Assembly: GCA_905178155.1 (NCBI GenBank)
Contig: CAJINV010000004.1
Coordinates: 3,753,320 to 3,817,319 of the forward strand
Source of the DNA: Amoebophrya sp. A120
Taxonomy: Eukaryota; Sar; Dinophyceae; Syndiniales; Amoebophryaceae
Direction of reading: 5' to 3'
DNA length: 64,000 nucleotides
The notes beneath the pieces are model-generated. The model saw only the letters and a list, made by a program, of their open reading frames with translations, was not told the DNA's origin and searched no databases. Position numbers and translations under genes: made by a program. Below are positions 1 to 10,725 of this stretch, piece after piece; position 1 is the first letter of the stretch, and every line of letters starts with the position of its first letter.

Positions 1-495
1 TCCCGTAGGATATCTGCATTACATCATGCAGAGAAATTTGTGTTGCTGAATTGACTACACATGTGTAACTGTAACACTTTTTTCGTTGGATATTCCTCGT
101 CGTCGAAGGAGCTCACGGTGTCGGAAGCCGAGGGGAGGTCTTCGAAGGAGCCCGCTTTGTCGGAAGCAAGTCAGGGAACAGCATCCACGACGGTGATGCG
201 AAGCAGCGAGGAACCAACGAGCAGCTTCACGAGCGCGGCAGAAGATTGGGCGTAAGCTGTAGTTTCGAAACATCAAAATTAATAATGAAAAAACAGAAAA
301 AAACTTAAAGTAAGTACTTCGTTCTTGTATCTGTTGTACCAATCAGACTGTCAAAATGCCTACTTTAGAAGAAAATTCGTGGCCCACATTGTAAATCCAA
401 GATGCTCGCATGTTAATGTAAAATACTACTTACGTAAAGTTTTAGGTTTCACAGAAAATAATCCAGCGGACACTATTTTGGCCTGTAACAAAATG
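1..495. other. No recognised gene; possible element remnant at the left edge
   Basis: No supported exon. Around positions 15-45 the sequence carries GCATTACA and CATGCAG words of the kind that fill the introner elements elsewhere in the window, so the left edge may cut through a decayed element. The short open frame at 61-255 is Ser/Glu-rich and could be the last exon of a gene to the left, but no splice site or domain supports it. Confidence 0.4.
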
Positions 496-948
496 AAATC
501 TCTTCGCCAGCGAGAAGTATCGCACGCACTTTTGTACGCTTCACTTCTGGATGATAAAATTAAAAAAATAAATAACGCAACTACATGAGAAATTTAGATA
601 TGTACGATATCGGCGAGAGAAAGCGACGCTGGCAACTGTTTGTAATTCGAAGTGTAAATGAAGTCGACTATAAACCGATCATCTCTTTCGGGATGATTAG
701 CGTCTCTATTTCGCCTAGCTGGCAATGCGTTGTGTTGATTCTTTTGGTCCACACTTTTTTCATCTGTCTCATTCTGTTTTTTGGGTTTTTTTTCGCGAGA
801 GATGATCATGATAGGATAAGCGGCAGCGTTCTTTTTTGTCTTGCTCTTTCTATGTCCCGCCTCAACGTGCCGTTTTTTTGTCTTGTCGTTTTTTTTTTTT
901 CCGAGACGAGAACTCATTACATTTGCTTTTGCAGCTAAAACCATGCAG
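496..948 (+). repeat. Direct repeat copy 1 (~450 bp)
   Basis: Same order of blocks as 2013-2462: AAATCTCTTCGCC near the start, ATGTACGATATCGGCGA in the middle, CGCGAGAGATGAT and CCGAGACGAG near the end, finishing at CATGCAG. Identity is partial with small indels and T-tract length differences. The two copies lie in the same orientation about 1.07 kb apart. They could be degraded long terminal repeats of a non-coding element or a segmental duplication. Confidence 0.7.
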
Positions 949-1229
949 AAGAGAGGTGGGAATCATCGAACACAAGAAAAACAGAGAAAAACTCAAGAAT
1001 TATTGAAAAAGTCAATATTCTACAGAAAAAGTAAAAAAAAACAGAGAAAAGGAGAAAATAAAGAAAAGAAAATAGAAAAAAAGTAGGGCCCGGAGTTTTC
1101 TAATGATTCGCCACAAGCCGCACGCTGAAGCGCGACTTTTTCAATGAAAACTGCGAAAATCATAAGAAAAGTCAAAAAATCATAGAAAAAGTCAAACGCG
1201 AATCGATCCGCCTCACTTGCCAAGCTAAC

Positions 1230-1960
1230 GCGTCGGCGTGTGCGCGCGCGCAGCGCGCGAAAATTTTTTTTTCAGCCAGCCGCTGGGGACCCGGCCCGAG
1301 AAAAAGTTTGCGCACCCCGAGACCGAGGCGCGCGCGCGCGCAGTTTTTTTTTCAGACACCCTTCCGACAGTTGAAACCAAAAAAACTTCCGCCCCCAGCG
1401 CCAAGGAAGAAAGGCTGGCGTCTGCAACACGCGGCGCGCGATCGGAATTTTTGTGGCCGGCCCGCCCCTGACTGCCGGACACAAAAAACTTTCCGCGCCA
1501 ATCCCCGACCCAGGCGCCTGCGCGCGCACAGCGCGCGGAAATTTTTTTTTTCCAGACCGCCCCCGATTGCCGGGCGCGCGCAGAACTTTCCATCCGCGCC
1601 CTGAGGCCGGCGCGCCCGCGCGCTCTTAGCTAGGCCGGGGCCGTAGGTGAATAAATATTTTTCCAGCAAGGCCCCGACCGGAGGGCGATAAAAAAAATTG
1701 CCAACACCCTCAGCCTAAGGCCTCTGCGGGCGCCACAAAAAGGCCTGCCTCGCGCACTTTATTCACGCGGCCACGATTGCCAAGCACGACGAAAAGTTGC
1801 AGCGAGCGGGCGTCCTTAGGCCAAGGCGTGCGAGCGCGCGCAGCGCGCGAAATTTTTTTTGCCCGAAAACCGATGGCCGGGCGCGTAAGTAACAAGACTT
1901 CCGCGCCCTCGGGCTAAGGTTTGCGCGGGCGCGCGCGGCGCGTGGCAAGGATTTTCTTCC
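1230..1960. repeat. GC-rich low-complexity modules between the direct repeats
   Basis: At least four degenerate modules pair a CG-alternating block (GCGCGCGCAGCGCGCG or close variants) with a run of about eight or nine T residues, near 1244, 1333, 1530 and 1834. The segment is much richer in C+G than its AT-rich flanks. Open frames here lack any recognisable domain and follow from the base composition. Confidence 0.6.
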
Positions 1961-2012
1961 GGCAAGCCCCCGACTTCTCGAGAAGGAAAAAGCGCTCCGC
2001 GCTCTGCCACCG

Positions 2013-2462
2013 AAATCTCTTCGCCATCGAGAAATATCGCACGCACTTTTGTATGCTTCACTTCTAGAAAATGTAGATGATAAAATTAAAGTAACGCAAC
2101 ATCAGAAATATGTACGATATCGGCGAATAAAGCGAAGCTGGTAAATGGTTGTAATGTGAAGTGTAAATGGAACGACCGACAACTATGACCGCTTATCACA
2201 TTCACAGTCAGTGTGTTCATTTCGTCCAGCCTGCGGGACGTTGTGTTGGTATTTTTTTTCTACGTATGACATTCCATTTTTTTTTTGTCTCAGTTTCTTT
2301 GTTTTGTTTGCTTTGTTTTTTTTTCCGCGAGAGATGATAGAGGATTTTGCCGCTTTTTTTTTTTGTCTCGCTTTTTGCTTTTGAGCCGCACCACCCGTTT
2401 TTTGTCCGAGACGAGGACTTATTGCATTCGCTTTTTCATCATGATTACCTAAACGCATGCAG
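2013..2462 (+). repeat. Direct repeat copy 2 (~450 bp)
   Basis: Second copy of the block at 496-948, same orientation, with the same landmark words in the same order and ending AACGCATGCAG. The ankyrin-like gene begins about 170 bp downstream. Confidence 0.7.
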
Positions 2463-2634
2463 CTGACCATTCCAACAAGATAAAGAACGCATAGCGCCGT
2501 CAGGAACAAATTTCTAAACTAGACGACCTCGTCGTCCTGCGCAACTCCACCGAGAAAGATCCGGAAGCCTCGTGAAGAGAAGATCTTCCTATTCTATCGC
2601 GCTTGACCTCCATTCAAGAAAAAAACCGAAAACC

Positions 2635-3823
2635 ATGAACCGCGTCGAGTCAAAGAAGCGCGACATCGCGGCGAAGCGACAGAGTTTGACAGGAACGGCA
2701 ACATCCACCACGTCCACTGCCGCTTCCTCTTCGTCGAACGCGACTTCTTTGTCGCGGAATTACAGTAAGGAATCCATCTCGCGCGCGCGCTCGAAATCAA
2801 CGCAGATGGACGTTGGCGACATGCACTCGCGGCAAAATTCGAAGGAGCCACCGCGGTGCAGTTCGAAGTTGCGAAAATTGGGCTTCAAAGACCTGAACGA
2901 GTACGAGGAAGGGGAGCTGGAGCGGGACTTCGTCGACAAAGTTCAGCAGGGCGACGACTCCTGGGTGCTCAACTGCCTCGCCGCGGTCGGCCGCCCGATC
3001 CTGTTTTCCGAGTGGGCCGGGGGGGTGTCCCGAACTTGCATTCTCTACGCCGCGAAACAGGGAGATCAGGAGGTACAGGGCGTGGCCCCGAGTTGTCTAC
3101 CTTTGTGACGAGAATGAAGAGTAGAATATTTTATACTTCAAACACTTCTGCTTTGCGGATTCTTACACCGGACGAAAATGAGAAATTTGAAGACAACGAA
3201 TACGAGCAAAAACTACAATCAAAAATCTCGTCCACTTCTAGATGTGCAAGATTCTTCTCGCCTACGGCGGCAAGGAGCTGCTGAAAGTCAAGGATTTGAA
3301 GGGCCGAGACGGCGAGTACTACGCGAAACTGCACGGCATCGACCTGCTCGACCTGATGCAGAATACCAGCCGGATCGACTGCTGGAACCACAAGGCACTC
3401 CGGACCCTGGGCCGCTCGCTATCGAAACAGAAGGAGGACGAAAAAAAGGGCGGGGGGAGCCCCTTGCAGGGGAAGACGTTGTATCAAATGCAAAAGTGTC
3501 TGGGTCTGGAAGATTGCAACTTGTCATGCTGTTTTTGGACTCTGAAAAAATTTGCATTGCATGACCAGCAAGAGGAGGTTAGTTTGTGCTACGCGGGGAG
3601 GGCAGTTGTCATGCGGAGTAGGCATCAGGAAGCCCTCTAAAAATCTGCGATGCTAGCTCGTGCATTACAGACATCCTGGGTCATGCAAAATATGGATAAC
3701 AAACCCGGCAACATTCCAGACCCAGACACTTTTGCAGTTGATACGTTGCTGCAGCTGTGCGAGCACAGCTACGAGGAGCTGGAAGAGGAGGAGCAAATGA
3801 AAAAAAAAGCATCGAAGAAGTAA
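2635..3823 (+). CDS. Ankyrin-repeat-like protein, 3 exons
   Basis: Exons 2635-3072, 3242-3481 and 3749-3823 give a predicted 250-residue protein. The first intron (3073-3241) is GT-AG and phase 0. The second is introner element A at 3482-3743, whose 5-bp duplication CGTTG flanks it; removing element plus one copy gives Thr-Leu-Leu-Gln with no frame change. The N-terminal ~75 residues are Lys/Ser/Thr-rich. Residues about 130-185 (CILYAAKQGDQEMCKILLAY, then a second helix pair with GRDGEYYAKLHG) resemble one to two ankyrin repeats; the tail is Glu/Lys-rich. The chosen ATG is the first in frame with sensible context. The binding partner is unknown. Ankyrin is a fold assignment only and other helical repeats are possible. 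Confidence 0.65.
3482..3743 (+). mobile_element. Introner element A, forward, TSD CGTTG
   Basis: 262 bp. Starts TATCAA and ends TTGATA, with inverted arms TGCAAAAGTGTCTGGG and its complement. CGTTG is duplicated at 3477-3481 and 3744-3748. It forms intron 2 of the ankyrin-like gene. The body matches the element at 60236-60509 in the same orientation. Confidence 0.95.
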
Positions 3824-4595
3824 GGAAAATATAGGGATAAAAAGTAAATTAAAAACAGCTTGTTTTTGTCATGTAGGGTAGTTAGGAACAATGGAATGAT
3901 CGATTCTTGTACACCTGGGATTGTTCCTGGTCCTGCGTAGTTAACTACATTGAATAAATACCACCTGTATACCACTCAATTGGAAAAATCACAATCACAA
4001 TAGCATTCTTGCTTCTATTTTTATGTACAATTCTTTTGGTGGCAGTTCCGATGGTCTGCCTTATGGTGTAATGGGAGAAGTCGATTATTGATATCGTTAT
4101 GCTTGTATGCACAACGCTATTTGCAGCTTTCGTCGAAAATGCGTTTTTTTTCTTGTGCTACGACATGAATGTATTCACAAAGAAACCCACAGGAAATCTG
4201 TACAATTCTTTTGGAAAGGCAATGGAAAAGGAAGATAAGAAAACCGAAAGCGACTTTTATCATGTCTTTGCCGTGTTACTATGCTTACAACCACACACTC
4301 GTCTGTGTCCAAATCTTTTCGCAAAAAAAACGAGAGTCGTTGGCTTTGAGTTAAGTACAAGGAAATGGCGATTGACGAGAGTTTGAGTTAAGTACAGCGA
4401 CAAGCTGAAAATGTGGTTGTCATTCGACTTCTCGCAGTGTGCTTGCACTTGCTTTTAAAGATGAATACTACGTGTGTCGACCTTATATTAAGCTTTGACC
4501 CGTGCAAGAACTTTGTCGTCGAAGTAAGAGGGCGCATCAGAGAGCAAACGCAAGAATTCAGTCACTTTCACTTGGTCAGATACGGGTGTAAAAAG
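3824..4595. other. Intergenic stretch
   Basis: No supported gene. Small duplications are visible: TGTACAATTCTTTTGG at about 4023 and 4200, and GAGTTAAGTACA at about 4347 and 4386. An in-frame ATG at 4461 could extend the following gene upstream. Confidence 0.5.
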
Positions 4596-7500
4596 ATGTC
4601 CTCCGCAACTTCAACTTCCCGAATTCCCTCCCAGTCCTCTGCCAGCACGACGACAGCGTCGTCGCCGGCCACTACGGATGTTGAATCCTCCTCTGCACAG
4701 GAACAACAGCAAGAACCCGGCTCTCGAGGACATCCTTCACAACGGCCCGAGCGGGTGATGACCAATAACAAGCAACGTTCTACCAGTAAAAAATCGGCAA
4801 ATAAACAACTTTCCTCAACGCCGCAGAATAAGCAGCGGTTGGTGTTGAAAAATCCGGACGGCTCGCTTGTCGCTGGGTTTTCCCTATCAAATGCAAAAAT
4901 GTCTGGGGCTGGGAGGAATTAAACTTCTCATGCGCATTTCGCAACACACACAAATCTCTCATGCATAGGCAGCAAAAGTTGCCCATTCTCTGTCACGAAA
5001 ATGGGACATTTCTCATGCGGATTAGGCATTGCGGAACCTTATCGATGCCTGTGATGCTAAGGCCTCCATGCCACACCTTCTGAGGCATGCAAAAACAGCA
5101 TGAGAAAAATCTGCACTCATTCAGACCCAGACATATTTGCAATGCATATTCCCAATCCTACGTGGAGCCGAAGCCCCCCGCTTCGCCCGCAAACCACGTG
5201 CCCGCGTGGCTGGACTATCAAATGCAAATATGTCTGGGTCTGGAAGGTTGCAACTTGTGATGCTGTTTCTGCGTTCTAAAAAAATCTGTATTGCGTGACC
5301 AGCAAGAGGAGTCCAGTTTGTGCTACATGAAGACGGCGTCTCTCATGCGGAATAAGCATCAGGAAGCACCGTAAAAGTCTGTGATGCTAGGTTATGCATT
5401 ACAGGCGTCATGGGTCATCTAAAATTTAGGACAAGAGCAGACAGTAAGAATATCAAAACAAGATGAAAAATGCACGCATACACGCGCACTGCTTAACTGT
5501 GTGAAAGGTGTCGGCCCTGTTTGACCTGCTGCGGCAGGCAGGTGAATTCGTAGAACTGCTTCACATGTTAAGTAACGCACACCGGCCTCCTAGTTTTAGT
5601 GATGAATTTATATGCGCCAACATTAGTGAAAAATTTATATGCGCAGCGGCTTACTGCGCAGCGTCGGTTCGTGCACGTGTGTCGCTCTTCGTTCGTTGTC
5701 TCCAGGAGCTTGATCGTAAATTCGTGCGCTCCTCCTGCTTTATAAAATTCGATCTTCCCATCTGCCCCCGTTTTCCCACGTAGATTTAGATCTCTACCCT
5801 TTTATATCTTCTGTCGTTTAGTTTTGTTGTTTTGCCTGACTTGCCTTCTTAGCGCTAGCCCGCGCATCCCGCGTTCTTGCAGGGGCAGCTGTCTTTTTTT
5901 CCGCCTTGCCAGCGGATTTTGTCGCGGGGAAGAAAGCACTCTGGGTTCAACGGTCCCCGCCCCCCCTCGTCGTGGGTTCAACGGCCCCCATCCCTAAAGA
6001 GACCACTTAGAAATAATTCTACAGTAGATTGCAAATTTTACAGCGGTCGCCCGTTTTGCATCGGCCGAGGCTGCACACGCGTCCGGAGTATTTTTCACTG
6101 ACGTCCCTCGGCTTGGGTCATATGATGTTCTTCGTCAGGTCGCGCAGCCTCTATTAATGCGATTCGGGTCGGCTGCGCCCTATGGCTAGTATCTGTGATC
6201 CAGCTCGGCCATATATTTCGGGTTTCGACCCGAATAGCGCGCACTAGGCGCAACTATCTCTTTATACAGTGGTCTCTCCCTATCTTTACTATCTTTCAGT
6301 GCAGCGGCTTACTGCACTTATCGCCCTACGGAGACTGTGATCTGACCTCCCTCTACCTCCCCTGGTGGACGTCTGCCGCGGCTTACGGCTCTGGACGTTA
6401 ACTAGGATCGAGTGCGTTGTGCGGGTTTAGGGTTTTGAATATTTAATTTTGTATCTCCCACTGCTGCATGCACCCTGCTGCAGAACTTGTGATGCAAAAC
6501 AACCTCCGGGTTGTTCCCGCGCTTCAGGAGTAGTTCTGTTGCGTGCGGGCAGCAGAAGATGAGTAATGCTGTTGGTTTAGGGGGTTGAAAATGTTTGTGC
6601 ATGTGTAATGCAAAAGATGAAAAAGATTCGCGCGTGGGAGCGCATTTTTAAGCACAACGGGCGGGTGCCGTTCCCGCCGTCACACAATCACATACAATAC
6701 AATACAATACAACAGAGCGGGGCCCAATCAAAAAAAAAAAATTTGCATGACAAGTCTTGAATTCTTCCAGACCCAGACATTTTTGCATTCCATATGGACG
6801 GGGGCGTTGCAAATGAGTTGGAGTACATCTACACGAAGCACGAGCAGCTCTTTCTCGGGTTGCTGATCGTGCAGTTCCTGATCGAGATCGTGTTTACGGG
6901 ACTGTAAGCGATATTTTCCTTTCTTGCGTTTTAGCTTTGTTCTGATACAGTTAAGTACAGAATTTGGGTTAGGATCTGGTGAGTACAGAATTTGTGTTGG
7001 TGGTAATAAATCCGCCGGCATCGGCATCCGATATTTCTCATGCGTGATGCTGAAATGCGTATGCAACTGCAAGGAAAAAAATAATTTGTGATGCGAAAAT
7101 CTCATACATACAATCCTTACTACATCACCAGGTACATCTACTATGGCAATGAATTGATCGAGGAGATGACGATCATTTATTCGCACTTGATCGGGAAGAA
7201 CAACGTAGTCCGGCTCTACACCCTGACCGTCATCGTCGAACTGGTCTACATATGAAATGCAAATATGTCTGGGTCTGCATGAGTACAAGGTTTGTCATGC
7301 ATATTTTCCATGAGTCATGATGTCTGTGATGCATGCCTAGCATCACGATCACAGATTCTGCGGGAGCTTTCTGATGCTCCTACCGCATGAGAAATGCCCT
7401 CTTTGCGTAGCAACAACTGGACTTCTTTTCCTGTTCATGCAAGACAGATCTCATGTTGAATCCAAAGGCAGCATCACAAGTTGCACCCTTCCAGACCCAG

Positions 7501-7813
7501 TCATTTTTACATATGATACTACAGCTCGTTTTACTACCTCCTCGGCGGCATGGCGTTGTGGAAGGGGAAAGCGGTTCTGTTCGAGCGGTTCGCGTCCTTC
7601 GCGCTGTTCGGCTGCCTGCAGTCGGTGTTCCTCGCGTTCGCAAACAAATTCAACCTGATCTGCTTCCTCTTCCGGTTACTGGCCTACATCTACGCGCGGT
7701 TTCTCCGCAACTACCTGCGGTCGGTGGCGATCTTGCAGGAGCCGTCGAGAAGAGCTGGTATCGAGGAGGACAGTCCGGAGCGGGGGAGGGTGGCCGGCGG
7801 GGGGATACCGTGA
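4596..7813 (+). CDS. Unknown protein with four C-terminal membrane helices, 5 exons
   Basis: Exons 4596-4884, 5154-5215, 6800-6903, 7132-7250 and 7524-7813 give 287 residues. Three introns are A elements (duplications TTCCC, TGGAC, CTACA); the fourth, 6904-7131, is GT-AG. All junctions keep frame. The first ~90 residues are Ser/Thr/Gln-rich and probably disordered. After residue ~125 come four hydrophobic stretches, roughly LGLLIVQFLIEIVFTGL, LYTLTVIVELVYSSFYYLL, FASFALFGCLQSVFLAF and LICFLFRLLAYIYARFL, so an integral membrane protein is expected. I do not recognise the family. Exons 1-2 and 3-5 look like separate genes until the interrupted element between 5216 and 6794 is recognised. An upstream ATG at 4461 would add 45 residues. 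Confidence 0.75.
4885..5148 (+). mobile_element. Introner element A, variant body, TSD TTCCC
   Basis: 264 bp. Left end TATCAAATGCAAAAATGTCT, right end ATATTTGCAATGCATA. TTCCC is duplicated at 4880-4884 and 5149-5153. The body (words TTTCTCATGCGGATT and GGCATTGCGGAA) is closer to 63097-63348 than to the other A copies, marking a subfamily. Forms intron 1 of the membrane-protein gene. Confidence 0.93.
5216..6794 (+). mobile_element. Introner element A split by a nested insertion, TSD TGGAC
   Basis: Left part 5216-5427 and right part 6738-6794 together make one ordinary forward A element. TGGAC is duplicated at 5211-5215 and 6795-6799. Removing everything between joins Ala-Trp-Leu-Asp to Gly-Gly-Val in frame. 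The 1.3-kb interior insertion is annotated separately. Confidence 0.9.
5428..6737 (+). mobile_element. Poly(A)-tailed insertion inside an introner element, TSD AAAATTT
   Basis: 1,310 bp bounded by AAAATTT at 5421-5427 and 6738-6744. Closing the gap reconstitutes the normal element body (TGGGTCATCTAAAATTTGCA). The insert ends in a run of A residues, as expected for target-primed retroposition. It has no long open frame. GCGGCTTACTGC and GGTTCAACGG each occur about twice inside. It could be a truncated non-LTR retrotransposon, a SINE-like element or a retrocopied transcript. Confidence 0.75.
7251..7518 (-). mobile_element. Introner element A, reverse, TSD CTACA
   Basis: 268 bp. Left end TATGAAATGCAAATATGTCT, right end TTTTTACATATGATA. 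CTACA is duplicated at 7246-7250 and 7519-7523. The body runs opposite to the copy at 3482 yet is still an intron of a + strand gene. Forms the last intron of the membrane-protein gene. Confidence 0.93.
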
Positions 7814-10100
7814 GCTGCAGGAGAGGAAATTGCAGGACAGTAGCAGAACTTGATTATTGCTTCTTGGTCGTGGCCGCGGGTGGATGGACGTGGGCTGCCG
7901 GAAGATGAAGTTTCATGGAGCTTCTAGAGCTTTTAGCAGAGCTTCAAGTTTTTACTGGCGAACAAATGCCGCGTGGTCGGGGTGCGGACGCTGTGTTCCG
8001 GAACAGCCAGACAAGTGCATCAGTCACCTCTCTTCTGATCAAGAAGAGGTGCGACTGCGGTCGGCGGGTAGGGAGGTAGAATCTCCAGGGACCACACTCA
8101 CGACCGGGACTGCAGCGACGCACGGGATTACAAAAACAGCGAGAGTGCTGCCTGGTGCTCAGCCTGACAGGCGACTTTATTACAGCGACAGTAGGTTGAA
8201 TTCTCTGGTGGACTTCGCCGCTGGTGATGCGTGTGAAACATGACAGGCGCTGCACGATGAATATTTTTTTTCCGAGAATGAAGCGAGAAACAGAAAGAAG
8301 ATAGACGAACTCTGAGTTTCAGTTTTCCAATGCACGAAGTTTGTTTCAAATGTTGAATTGTTGTTGAACAAGTATCGATAGAGGCTTCGTACCACGCAAG
8401 CACTTCGTGGACTTGCGAAAGACAGAGCGATTCGTCGGTGATCTTTTTTCACATGCCTGTTCGTCTTGGAAAGATCCCTTGTCGTTTGGAAGGTGTTTGC
8501 AAAATTACGGCGAAGAAGATGATTGTAGCGGGAACGGAAAATCTCAATGAGCGTTTCCGCAGACGAAATGATGAGCCAAGAGCGAAATGCAGTCTTCTGT
8601 TGGTGGAACGTATTGAGAGACTCTTTTCCTCCGGGATAGCGAGAATGTGATGGTGGAAAAGCTGCTCGCCGAGAGACGACTTAGGTTGATTATCCACGTC
8701 TGCAGCGACTTCTATGGTTTTTCTTATTTTTTTCGGAAGCCGGACGATAAGGATAAGAATGCAATTTCTTCGGGCGACAACTCGATAGGTAGGCGGCCTA
8801 ATCGATCGCCCGATCTGCGCCCCAATTTGGAGGCTTTGGCAGAGATGTGCTTGCCCCGCTGATTTGATGGCTCCCCCCATCGCCAAAAAAAGCTGGGAGC
8901 ACGCGGGCGCAGTCGGAAAACGCATACACCGGCGACACCCCGCAAGCGTGCAAGCCCAGCGCGCTGGTTTGTCGTTGTTCCCGGTGAACAGGCCGCGCGA
9001 TAGGTGTGCGCGGCCCGCCCGGCTCTTGGAAGCCATAGCGCGGCGAGATTGACACCCGGTCGCGGCGGCCGGACGTTTGACGGACCGACCCGCTGGCGCG
9101 CTGGTGGGGCCGCCGGCCCGACTCGCGCCCGCGGCCGGCGCTGCGTTGCGCCGGCCGCTAGTTGCCTGGCGCAGCGCTTTGCGCCTGTCCTCGGCCCGCG
9201 CGCGGGCGCGCTCGCCTATCCTTGGACAGCGCGCGCAGGTGGCGCACACAATGCAAGCAGTTTGCCAGGGCCGGGCGGGCGCACTCTCTCTCTTGGGCCG
9301 GCCGGCGCCGGGGTGTTATCTGGCTCGCGCTGCCCCATCGGTCGCACAGCAGCTGCGCGCCCCGGTTGACGCCGGCGGGTTTAGTCCTCGATGAAAAGAA
9401 ACGCTCCCCGCTTTAGAGATGCGCGCCTGTCTGTGTCCTTTCCAGGTGGGAATCAATTTCCGAAAGAAAGGCCGGCGCGTCCGCAATTTTGTGTTTGAGA
9501 TGCCTGATGTTCGTCTTGCTGTGTGAGTTCGTTGGCAGGGGAAGCTATGTGTGCAGGACCGTGCGCCGAGCCCGAGGGGCCGTAGACATACAGAAACAGA
9601 GTAGTTGAGCTGCATGTCCAGGAGTCGTTGAGAGTATGAACGTGGTAGAGCCAGCTCAAAGGAGCTTGTTATCCGCTCTTTCTATCTGTCTGAACTTTTC
9701 TTGTCGTGTCACGGGCGCGGCTCGCAGTGTCTACCTTTGTCGGAGGCGGAGTGGCGTTGCAAAAGTTGCCTCTACAACTTCAACATCATCTCAGAGGATT
9801 TGCATTGATTCGGTGTTTATTGTTATCTTCGAAAACTTTGAGAGTGAGAGAGGCTAGTTTCAGTTGCAGTAATCAGGATTCGCTGACCTTTGCCGTTTTC
9901 GTCTTCCGCGCTTGAGTTCTGTTATTACCGGAACGCGCCGAATCACCTCCAGCTCCGCCACGACGTGGACAATCACCACACTCACATTTATCGTGTGGCT
10001 TTTCGGTTGGGGGCTGTGTCGGGAGCGGGGCAGAGCAGTTCGAGTGCTGAATCCGGAGCGCGCGCGAAATGCCCGAGGAGTATTGGCGCCCGCGAATCGC

Positions 10101-10368
10101 TATCCAGTGCAAACTTGTCTGGGTCTGGAAAGATGGAACTTGTCATGCTACCTCTGCGGGCTACATAAAATCTGTATTGCGTGCTGAACGCGCTAGAAGT
10201 CCAGTTTCGGCAACGTGGAGAGGGCGTTTCTCATGCAGTATGAGCATCAGAAAGCTCATCTCGCAGAATCTGTATTGCTATGGCATGCATCGCAGGCACC
10301 CTGGGTCCCAGAACATATGCATGACAAACTTGGCACTTTTCCAGACCCAGACACATTTGCATTCGATA
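10101..10368 (+). mobile_element. Decayed introner element A, forward, no clear TSD
   Basis: 268 bp. Left end TATCCAGTGCAAACTTGTCT, right end ACACATTTGCATTCGATA. The body follows the forward A type with many substitutions. The flanks (ATCGC and AGAGT) do not match, and no reading frame joins across it. Confidence 0.8.
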
Positions 10369-10442
10369 AGAGTCCCTGGGGAACCATAACAAACACAGGC
10401 CCAGTTCGTGACCCGGGTGGCGTAGGCCCAGCGCAAATGAAG

Positions 10443-10725
10443 TATCAAGTGCAAACGTTCCTGGTTCTGGAAGCAGAGCAAGACTTGCGTCGACGTTGTC
10501 CTGTGCGTGGGTTCTACAAGATCTGTCTTGCATGTGCAGCAGCATGCGTCCAACCCTTGGTGCGCGAAGATGGTGTTTGTATTGCGGGATAGGCATCAAG
10601 ACGTCCTCGAGAAATCTGCGGCGCTAGGGCGTACATCGCAGACATGGTCATGGCTCACGCAAAACCACGTCGTGCGTGACAACTTTGCCTCCTGCTTCCA
10701 GACCAAGACATATTTGCGGTTGATA
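10443..10725. mobile_element. Decayed introner element A, no clear TSD
   Basis: 283 bp. Left end TATCAAGTGCAAACGTTCCT, right end ATATTTGCGGTTGATA. Arms are recognisable but several core positions are changed (GACCAAGAC for GACCCAGAC). Flanks do not match and there is no host exon. Confidence 0.75.

Noticed and set aside
5935-5995. Possible tRNA T-arm (GGTTCAACGG, seen twice)
   Set aside because: No acceptor, D or anticodon stems can be built around either copy.
6420-6590. TTTAGGG telomere-like words
   Set aside because: Only isolated single occurrences, not a tandem tract.
8449-9249. 266-codon open frame on the minus strand
   Set aside because: It runs through a GC-rich block with Arg/Ala/Pro low-complexity translation and overlapping open frames in other phases; no start context, domain or splice support.
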